Part shown: one piece after another, positions 45,480 to 52,753 of the stretch
Layout of the letters: the number at the start of each line of letters is the position of its first letter
Position numbering within the stretch: the first letter of the stretch is position 1
Source of the DNA: Blastocladiella britannica
Lineage: Eukaryota > Blastocladiomycota > Blastocladiomycetes > Blastocladiales > Blastocladiaceae
Direction of reading: 5' to 3'
DNA length: 52,753 nucleotides
Assembly (NCBI GenBank): GCA_025349905.2
Contig: MU624567.1
Coordinates: 1-52,753 of the forward strand
Program-made: the position numbers and the translations under genes
The notes under the pieces: model-generated
What the model was told of the DNA's origin: nothing
The model's database searches: none
Seen by the model: the letters and a program-made list of their open reading frames with translations, nothing else

Positions 45480-47086
45480 TCACAAGGCCACCCAGAACCG
45501 ACGGTCGAGCTGCACAAACCGCAGGTACAGCGTGCCAAAAGTGCCGAGAATCATCATGACCGACGCGTAAATGATGGCCCAGCCGTACTGCTTGGACGGG
45601 AAGAGATCCGAGGTCGCCGATGCGTCAATGAGCGCGCCAGCAATAGGGTTGCCCGACAAGTTACCGAACGCGGTGACCGCGTACAGCAAGCCGAGGATCG
45701 ACGGCAGCTTGGCGAGCCCAAACAGCTGGGCCATGACCGTGGGCATGAGTGAAATAAACCCACCAGCAAACATGCCAAACAGCGCCACCATCAGGTACAG
45801 CATGGCGGTGGATGCTCCTGCCGGCAGCCAGAAGATGAGCATGGCGAGCCCAGCAAACTGCGAAGACATGATGAACGAGTTGAGGTTACCGATGCGGTCA
45901 GCAGCAAACCCGGTCAGGACTCGGCCGACAATCGAGAAGATGTTGAGCACCGTCAGCAGCGACGATGCAAACGAGATCGTGTGGCCGGCGACGCGGACCG
46001 AGTACGCGGGCAAGTAGTAGTACGGGACCAGGTACCCGAACGGGGTGAGCAGCGCGCCGACCATCATCGACAGGAACTTGGGGTTCTTGAGCATCGCGAA
46101 ATCAATGATGGGACCGGTCGCCTTGCGGGGAGGCAAGCGCGGTTCGGCCAGGATCGTCGCCAGCAGCAGCAGCGATCCGCCCGTGATCCCGAGCACGCGC
46201 AACGTCCACTTCGACCCAATCGACTCGAGGAGCGGTGGAAGCGCCTGTGCGGCAATCAGGCCACCGACGGCTGAACCAGACACGGCCAGGCCTACCGCGA
46301 AAGCACGACGCTTGGCCCACCACTGCGTCGGGAGCGAGACGGCGGGGAAGTAGCAAAAGGCCGATCCGGCACCGTACATGATGCCCTGCGTGAGCATGAG
46401 CTGCCAGATCTCGGTCGCAAACGACGCCAGAATCATGCCGGCGGTCAGCAGGATGGCGCCAAAGAGCATCACGGGGCGGAACCCGTGGGTCTCGGCGAGA
46501 CGGCCCGAGATGAGACCGAACACGAACATGGACGCGGGACCGAGGGAGCCGATCAGGGAGATGGCTGACGGGGATGCGTTTGGGTACTCGACCTTTTCGT
46601 ACCATGCTGTTGATCATTGTTGGGTTAGTTTTTTCATTTTGGACTCTGCCGAATAAACGATGTTGATATACCCTCAAAGAAGCCAAACGAGTACTGGACG
46701 CCGAATGCACCAACGTGCACCAGGAAACTGGAAAGGACCGACTGCCATGCGAGGCGGCCGCCGTCAATCTGGGCCTCGTCCTTGAGCGAGGGCTCCTCGT
46801 CCTTGGCAGCTGCAACAACGGCAGCCTCTTCTTCCTCCGAGTCGGAATCCGAGCCCGAGCTCTTGGTGGTGTTGCGTTTGATGCCGAGCTCGGCCTCGCC
46901 AAGGTCGACCTTCTCTTCGGTGTGGTCCACGTGGCCGTCTTGGGCCACCGGGTGCTCGGCGTCGACGGCAAAGATGGCCTCAACGTCGGCAACGGTCGCG
47001 GCCACGGGTGCGAGCACGTCGTAGCTGGCGTGGTTGTGTACAGAGCCGGCAGATGCGCGGCGGGTTTCTTGACGATCCATTGTCAT
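45480..47086 (-). CDS. MFS transporter, monocarboxylate-porter (MCT) type
   Basis: Twelve-TM major-facilitator protein of the plasma membrane. Exons 46672-47086 and 45480-46606, phase-1 intron; 513 residues. The ~100-residue cytosolic N-terminus is acidic and Ser-rich (SSGSDSDSEEEE). Then DGGRLAWQSVLSSFLVHVGAFGVQYSFGFFE starts TM1 as in fungal MCT proteins, with YPNASPSAISLIGSLGPASMFVFGLISGRLAE in the next helices. Later blocks: YGAGSAFCYFPAVSLPTQWW, RRAFAVGLAVSGSAVGGL, the charged central loop (EPRLPPRKATGP) and VLNIFSIVGRVLTGFAADRIG. The substrate is not predictable; fungal homologues have monocarboxylate or vitamin roles. The start could be the second Met two codons later. Confidence 0.9.
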
Positions 47087-47448
47087 TTTTTACTTGTTCT
47101 TGTTTTTGGCTGTTCTTGGGATGAAGGTATGGGATGATTGCCGGGTGGAAGGAATTTGGCCAAGGCGGACGCGGGCCTTTTGAAGCAGCGGAAACCCTGC
47201 AGGTTGGTTGCGGTATGCGCAGTCATGCTCGGCCCGTGGACAATGCGGCCCGATTTTTTTTTTTTTGTCAGTTTGACGATGCCGTTGTTTCGGTTATCAC
47301 ACTCAAAACATCACTTTCCTAGTTTAGCGGCACACGGCTATGCTCGCATAATCTTGCCACCTCATGGGTCCAATTCTAATACGCAGGGTGTGATGGCGGC
47401 ATACTCGTTCCCAAATTTTGGTAAAAATAATGCATGCGACGGACTCAC
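47087..47448. other. Intergenic region between ISN1 3' end and MFS 5' end
   Basis: 362 bases holding the MFS gene promoter and the ISN1 3' region. It contains an A/T-rich run near 47255 and no coding frame or structured RNA that I can recognise. Confidence 0.5.
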
Positions 47449-49072
47449 TCAAACACACAGCGACCGGCCAGCCGTTTCCATCAACCTAATCAGCTCGCCG
47501 ACCGCATTCGCGGTCTCCTGCGGGCTAGCGATCCACAGCGTCGGGCACCCGCGGCGAGCGGCAAAGTCGTTCCCCGTCGACAGGAACTGGTCGCCGACAT
47601 GCACCACCTTCTTGCTCTCGATGCGCAGCACCTCGCACAGCAGCTTGACGCCAATCAGCTTGTTCCCAACGTCGACCCAGCAGTCGGCCCCGCCGTTGAA
47701 TGCGCACCAAGGCACGGGCGGGAGAGCGCCACTGCGTTCGCGGGTGTGCGCGGCCAGCGCGTGCTGCAGGCCCAGAACACACTCGTCGAGCTGCTCGCGC
47801 TGCAGCTTGACGTCGGGCGACGCGGCAATGATCCCGACGGCGCGCGACTTGCGGATCACGCGGGCCGGGAGACGCATTGAACGTGCAGTCGCGCGCAGAA
47901 CACGCTCGGCCACGTCTAGCAGCGCCGTCACGGCCGCGGCGGTCGCGGCCGGGTTGTGCGCCGGCGGCAGCAGGTCCAGCATTGACGAGCTGGCGCGTTC
48001 CAGGGGCGGCGCCAACCCGACATCGGCGTCGGTCCCACCGTAAAACTCGGTCGATGCCGCTGCCGCCCCAACGGCAACCGTCTCCAAGCCAAGAACTTGG
48101 CCTCCACCATTAACGGCACTGGTAGCAGACGACCCGACCTTGTCGGACGCGTCAGCAGCAGCTGAGGAAGCGCCCGGGTTGGCCAACGCGGCGGCCAGCG
48201 CCAGATCGTCGCGCTTGCCCTCGGACGCCGGCTTGGCCAGCATGTGCGCAAAGTAGTCCTCGGGTAAGAACGGCAGGTGCACGCGCTGCAGGCGGTACTG
48301 CTCGTTGGTGCGGAACAGGTAGTTGGCCTCGCCACCCATGACCCAGAACTTGGTGGCGGCCGACGCGGGCAGCTTGTGGGTCGCGAACCCGCGTAGCAGG
48401 CCCGACAGACGGTACTCGTAGCGCTCGGCTTCCTCGTACCCGGCGGCGGTGACGATCGCCACGTGCAGGTTGGTGAAGGAGATCAAGCGCACCAGCAGTT
48501 GCACCAGCGTGCTGTCTTCCTCGAAATTAGCGCCGTCGTCGTCTTTTTTACATCAAGAAAATGAGTTTGGATCAAAAATACAACAAAAAGAATAACATAC
48601 ATAGGGTCATGTCTCCATCAAAGGTAATCAACTCGAGATCGGGGGCGAGAGCAATGATCTGGGCCGAGTTGAGAATGTTGCGGATCTCGTTGAACGAGGG
48701 CGCCACGTGGCGGCGCTGCGACATGGCCGACCGCTCGTCGTACTCGAGAAAGGCGTCGCGCAAGGGGAGCGGCGTCAGGAACTTGCCCAACGTCGGGACC
48801 AGCATCTGCAGCCGCGACTGGGGTTTCTTCTTGTGCTGCTCCGCCATGTGGTCCAGGACCAGGTGCTCGACCGAGGCAAATATGGACGCGTAGTGGTCGC
48901 GCAGGCCGGTCAGGTCGCTGTTTTCATTCTCACCGCCTTCCAACAGCAACGGGCGAGCGTGAAGGGCAAAGGGGGACAGGAGCTGGGCCTTGATGAACTC
49001 GATAAAGGCGTCGCGCTTGTGCGAGCGCAGCGCATAGTTGACGCGGTAGGCCGAGTAGTGCGAGGATGCCAT
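47449..49072 (-). CDS. ISN1: IMP-specific 5'-nucleotidase
   Basis: HAD-fold phosphatase that hydrolyses IMP to inosine in purine turnover. Exons 48601-49072 and 47449-48542; 521 residues, longer than yeast Isn1 (450). N-terminal family block MASSHYSAYRVNYALRSHKRDAFIEFIK, then FDGDMTLYDDG, the HAD nucleophile motif with Asp, formed across the phase-1 intron, and VAIVTAAGYEEAERYEYRLSGLL. Further on come FWVMGGEANYLFR, WCAFNGGADCWVDVGNKLIGV and VVHVGDQFLSTGNDFAARRGCPTLWI, the last holding the acidic metal-binding pair. The extra length is an Ala/Ser/Gly-rich insert of about 70 residues after EGKRDDLALAAALA. The family is restricted mainly to fungi and some protists. It is divergent with SURF1, sharing 118 bases. 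Confidence 0.95.
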
Positions 49073-49190
49073 ACTTTATTTGGTGGGAGCAATTGATTGT
49101 GAGAATTTTTTTGCGGGGGAAGCTAAGTGGAGCTGTGGAGCGGATAAACTCGCCTCTCGTTCACTCATTCAAATCGACAAAAATAAAAAA

Positions 49191-50154
49191 ATGTCCATAC
49201 TGGCCGCATTCCCGGCCGCTGCCTTTGTGCTCGGGTCATGGCAGCTCTACCGACTGCAGTGGAAGCTGGGTCTGATCGCCGAGACCGACGCCGCGCTGGC
49301 TCGTGCCCCCGTGCCGCTCTCGTTCGTTTATTCATCTTGTTCATTTATCATTGTGGATGGACTTAGCTTTAATAAAACAAATAGACTGGACGCACTCCCA
49401 GCCGAATTCATCAAAGTCTCGCTGGACGGCACGCTTGAGCCCGCGCCCGAGTTTCTCGTTGGCCCACGCGTGCGCGACGGCGAGCCCGGGTTCCATGCGA
49501 TTGCGCCGATGACCATGGACGACGGGTATATAGGCCCTTCTTATAACCATACACATGTAGAAGCTGAATTTAAATCGACCGTAGCCGACGCGTCCTCGTT
49601 AACCGCGGTTGGATCGCGCGCGACCGCAAGGAAGACGTCACGCGCCATGCGCCCACCGCCGCCCGGCAGTCGATTACTGGACTGGTCAAACGGAATGCCG
49701 AGGTACCTTCATTTAACTTGGTGAGATGGCGAATTCTACTGATCGAAACAACAATACAGCGCCCAGCATGGGCTCACGACAACAAGCCCGAGAAGGGAGA
49801 GTGGTACTGGTCCGACGTGGCCACCATGGCCGCCATGGCCAATGCCCAGCCGATTTACGTCGAGGCCGTCGACACGCGTACGATTTTTTTTTTTTTTTTT
49901 CATTTCATAAGCGCTGGCTGGTCGTTGACACACGAAATGGCAAAAAAGTGTCGCCCAACGACGAACAGACGTACCGCGAGCGAGGGCTGCCGATCGCCAA
50001 GCCGCCGTCGGCCAACCTCAAAAACGACCACCTGCAGTACGCCATCACCTGGTACACGCTCTCGGCCGCCACTACCGCGATGCTGTTTTTGCGTCGGCGA
50101 TCCGGTGCCGGCAGTGCGGGCATGCGTATCGGTCGTCGCACCCACCTTGGCTAA
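49191..50154 (+). CDS. SHY1: Cytochrome c oxidase assembly protein SURF1/SHY1
   Basis: Inner-mitochondrial-membrane factor for Cox1 maturation. Five exons: 49191-49321, 49385-49525, 49585-49702, 49760-49877, 49949-50154; 237 residues. TM1 with AAFPAAAFVLGSWQLYRLQWK; then FLVGPRVRDGEPGFHAIAPM, RRVLVNRGWIARDR, RPAWAHDNKPEKGEWYWSDVATMA and PIYVEAV. The last exon has NLKNDHLQYAITWYTLSAAT, the SURF1 signature, as TM2. The last acceptor was set at AAAAAAG (49948), not the AG at 49905, because only this one keeps frame with the exon-4 donor GTACGA. The C-terminus is basic (RRRSGAG). Shorter than yeast Shy1 but close to bacterial and animal SURF1. Convergent ligase gene ends 14 bases away. Confidence 0.94.
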
Positions 50155-50168
50155 TATAAACATTTGTA

Positions 50169-52553
50169 TTACATATCCCGCACGTCCCCCAATACCGCCT
50201 TCAGGCTCGGGAACCGCAGGCTCCCGTCCTTGGTCTCCTCGAAATACTGCACGGTAGCGATTTTGCCCACCACCAGCGACGGGTCCAACGCCCACCCGAG
50301 CCGGTCGGCCATCGACAGACCCGACCCAACCGCCACGCGTTTTCCGCGGTGCTCAATCAGCACGGCGCGCACGTACGGCCGCACCACCAAGTCGAAAGGG
50401 TGCGCGTCCTTGGTAAAATCAATGGCCGCGAGCTGCCGGTGCGCGTCCAGGACCGTGATATCGTCCACCTCGAGATCAAAGTCGGGCTTCACGAACACCA
50501 CCGGGTCGTTCTCGAGATCGAGGAAATCGGGCGGCAACATGCCGCGCGCCAGCCGCATCTCGGGGTCAATGTCGAGCCCGACCACCGTGTACTCGGCGTC
50601 GTGGAACTTCTTGAGCTTGGCAATGTCGCGCGACCGTTTCCCGTTGTAGAACGTGTTGCGGCGCACCACCAGGCCTTCCCACCCGCACCGCCGCGCCTCG
50701 ACCATCATGGTCTGCAGCTCCTCGGCACGCTCGTCGGTCACCCACCGGTCGCGCGGGGACTTGCTCATCGACTCAGCCAGTGTCGTGGAGATCTTGCTGC
50801 TCGGCAGCACCCGGTGCGCGAGCAGCCGTACCGCGGGGGCCTCGGGCATCGCCACGTAGTAGTTGTCGGGTCGTAGCTCGGTGACCAACACCCGGTCGGC
50901 CAGCGCGTCGTCGAGCTCGTCGTCGGTCAGCATCACCGTCGGGTCTTCTTCCAGGACATTGATCACGGGTGCAAGCTCACCGCGCCCACGCTCCCAATCC
51001 TCCACGTCCTGCTCGTGCGTGCGCGGTCGCCACGGTTCTTTCGCCTCGGGCGGGTCCTCGTCATAGTTGTGGTCTTTGCCCTCGCGCCTCAACCGGCTGT
51101 TGCGCTTCTCGTAGTACAGTGGGCCCATTACGCCCGCGCGGGTCGCAAACACCTCCTCAAACGAAATGAACTTGCGCGGAACGTGGCGGGCCGCGAATCG
51201 CGCCAGCCGGTCCGACAGCGTCCGGCCCGAGATCCGCTCGGCAAACTCGTCGATCGTCAGCGCGTCAAACACGTAGTACCGCATGTACTGGTCGTACGGC
51301 GACGCGTGTGCGGCCTGCTGCTTGGTCCGAAGCCGAGACACCACCGCCTCAAAGTTGTCGCCCTTGGGTGGGTGATTCCTCTCATGTTCCTCCCGGGCCT
51401 TCTCCTCGGCCACAATTTCACGCTCCTTTTCCGGGTCCAGCTTGCCCGGAATACACATCTCGCCATCCAGGACAATGGTCACCCCGGGCAACCGCGGAAC
51501 CAGTTCCCGCAGCGACACCACCACGTCCAGGGGTGGAGTGAGCGGTTTACCCGTGCGCGACAGACAGGTGACAGAAATGGACTTGTCGGGGAGCCGCGAC
51601 AGGACCGCGAGCATGCGCACGCCGTCGAGTTTCCGCGACACAAAGTAATCGGCGGTTTCCTCGAGCTTGAAATCCCACGGCTTGCCGAGAGCCGCACCGG
51701 GCCACTGCGCGAGCACGTCGGCGAGCGTGGCGGTCGACGGCGTCGCGTCCTCGGGGAGAAACTCGATCTCGGGTTCCTTGGCCATGTTGGCGTAGTATGG
51801 GTGATTGTCTTCGTCGAATTCTTCGTCTTCTTCCTCTTCCTCTTCGAGGATGGACTCGGAAGACGACGTCGCCGCTGCAGGATCGGCCACATTTCCAATG
51901 GAGCTGGCGTCTCGTCGTGGTTGCAGTTGTTGTTGACCAGGAGGCTCCTCCTCCAGTGTGCGCGATGGAGGAGACGGTAACCCCTTTCCCTTTTTCGGTT
52001 CGACAGGCAACACCCCAGTGACCATCGCCAGCCCATACTCGGTCTCCAGCTCGCGCACGTGCTCGGGCATCAGCATGATCGTCCGCCACAGAGCCGGTCC
52101 AACCCCGACTTTGAGGTTGCGGTCCAGAATGCGCACCAGCGTCTCGGCCTCGGCGGGTCCCAGCGACCGACTGACGCGCTGCAACATCGCGTCGCGAGCC
52201 AATATGCTCGACCATTTCTTACCCTCACGAAGCTCGACTAGCAGTTGTGTGAGAGATGCAGGAGTATTATTTTCGGCCGTGGTCACGGTCGTGGCGGGAT
52301 CGGTGTTGCTGGTGGTTTCGCCGATGGTGACGGGAGTACAAGATGCAGCCAGGGCACGGGCGGCGGTGGCTCGGGTAACCCCGAAAGTGACCCGCGGGTC
52401 GGTCACGAACCGCAGCAGCGGCAAGTGGGCGAGTGCGGTCGGGTCGGTGGCCAAGTACACGCGCTTTTCGGCATGGCCGCGGCGGGAGGACAGGTCGGCG
52501 AGCACGCGGCCGACGGCCTGCAGCGTGGATCGGATGGGCGGAGTGGTTGGCAT
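50169..52553 (-). CDS. ATP-dependent DNA ligase
   Basis: Nick-sealing ligase, 794 residues from the ATG at 52551-52553, which precedes MPTTPPIRSTLQAVGRVL. The frame stays open 55 codons further up through a poly-T (Lys-coding) leader, treated as untranslated; a mitochondrial-import role for it cannot be excluded. An N-terminal helical domain includes RILDRNLKVGVGPALW. A Ser/Glu-rich linker (acidic run near 280) leads to the nucleotidyltransferase domain: SRKLDGVRML with the adenylated Lys308, VLDGEMC, then EGLVVRRN (Glu ~626) and KLKKFHDAEYTVVG. The OB fold closes with VGSGLSMADRLGWA, VQYFEET and RFPSLKAVLG. Between Lys308 and EGLVV are about 165 residues more than in typical ligases, mostly charged and loop-like. 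The OB part resembles the compact phage/mitochondrial-type ligases more than LIG1; subfamily uncertain. Confidence 0.9.
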   Translation of the reverse strand: MPTTPPIRSTLQAVGRVLADLSSRRGHAEKRVYLATDPTALAHLPLLRFVTDPRVTFGVTRATAARALAASCTPVTIGETTSNTDPATTVTTAENNTPASLTQLLVELREGKKWSSILARDAMLQRVSRSLGPAEAETLVRILDRNLKVGVGPALWRTIMLMPEHVRELETEYGLAMVTGVLPVEPKKGKGLPSPPSRTLEEEPPGQQQLQPRRDASSIGNVADPAAATSSSESILEEEEEEDEEFDEDNHPYYANMAKEPEIEFLPEDATPSTATLADVLAQWPGAALGKPWDFKLEETADYFVSRKLDGVRMLAVLSRLPDKSISVTCLSRTGKPLTPPLDVVVSLRELVPRLPGVTIVLDGEMCIPGKLDPEKEREIVAEEKAREEHERNHPPKGDNFEAVVSRLRTKQQAAHASPYDQYMRYYVFDALTIDEFAERISGRTLSDRLARFAARHVPRKFISFEEVFATRAGVMGPLYYEKRNSRLRREGKDHNYDEDPPEAKEPWRPRTHEQDVEDWERGRGELAPVINVLEEDPTVMLTDDELDDALADRVLVTELRPDNYYVAMPEAPAVRLLAHRVLPSSKISTTLAESMSKSPRDRWVTDERAEELQTMMVEARRCGWEGLVVRRNTFYNGKRSRDIAKLKKFHDAEYTVVGLDIDPEMRLARGMLPPDFLDLENDPVVFVKPDFDLEVDDITVLDAHRQLAAIDFTKDAHPFDLVVRPYVRAVLIEHRGKRVAVGSGLSMADRLGWALDPSLVVGKIATVQYFEETKDGSLRFPSLKAVLGDVRDM

Positions 52554-52753
52554 TTCGCGATACGATGCACGATTTTCGCCAAGAGGTTTTTTTTTAACTG
52601 CATGGCTGCGCACTGAACAGAGTTTCGGATGCAGAAATCCGTGATGGAAGTGAAGTGGAAACAAAACGCCCGTTTTATCGCCAATGGAATTCTTCAATCC
52701 TTGTTTTTCCAGCACCAAACCAAGCTGTTTTTCTCGTTGCTTTTTCTTGCTGG

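Noticed and set aside
52554..52718. 55-codon N-terminal extension of the DNA ligase
   Set aside because: AT-rich, Lys run from a poly-T tract, no family similarity. A targeting peptide is possible but unsupported.

Overview
This is a piece of a compact eukaryotic nuclear genome, most likely an early-diverging zoosporic fungus of the Blastocladiomycota type. Coding exons are GC-rich and G/C-ending at third positions. The many introns are short (about 35-95 bases) and AT-rich, usually start GTAC/GTAT/GTTC and end in A-rich runs before AG. The gene mix fits that group: fungal-type genes (Gcd10/Trm6, ISN1, a Pho80-like cyclin, Cdc5, Dhh1) sit beside phenylalanine hydroxylase and a CatSper-like single-domain cation channel, which Dikarya lack. 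The taxonomic call is inference; I cannot name the species.

Layout. 1-1101: 3' part of phenylalanine-4-hydroxylase. 1173-3416: two unrecognised genes. 3601-5284 (-): DHH1/DDX6 helicase, divergent from CDC5/CEF1 (5926-8417 +). 8464-8747: small membrane protein. 8825-10396: CatSper-like channel. 10518-13268 (-): two paralogous secreted double-psi beta-barrel proteins with the same intron position. 13269-14470: long intergenic stretch with several perfect hairpins. 14471-15878: ethanolamine-phosphate cytidylyltransferase. 16143-17426: stomatin/prohibitin-family protein in seven exons. 17455-23342 (-): 12-exon SNF2-RING protein. 23390-23768: small two-TM protein. 23777-24508 (-): unknown disordered protein. 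24652-25874 (-): STK16-like kinase. 27006-28976: Pho80-like cyclin. 29686-33171: FHA-forkhead transcription factor. 33728-34213: ribosomal protein eL32. 34417-35550: promethin-like membrane protein. 35652-37634 (-): predicted GPI-anchored zinc metalloprotease. 37874-39636: TRM6/GCD10. 39679-41518 (-): unknown. 42550-43297 (-): small secreted protein. 43509-45414: decayed WW-repeat pseudogene. 45480-47086 (-): MCT-like MFS transporter. 47449-49072 (-): IMP 5'-nucleotidase ISN1. 49191-50154: SURF1/SHY1. 50169-52553 (-): ATP-dependent DNA ligase.

The genes do not form one pathway. They are mostly housekeeping genes packed closely; convergent neighbours are only 8-42 bases apart. Accessory content lies in the secreted protein pair, the metalloprotease, the CatSper-like channel and the pseudogene. 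Gene models were spliced by hand. Phase was carried through every intron, and each joined model stays open to its stop. No tRNA, rRNA, CRISPR array or intact transposon was found. The most interesting items are the channel whose pore motif lacks the usual acidic residue, the twin secreted DPBB proteins with a shared C-terminal module, the A-rich intron acceptors, the multiply broken pseudogene, and the hairpin cluster at 13476-13770.
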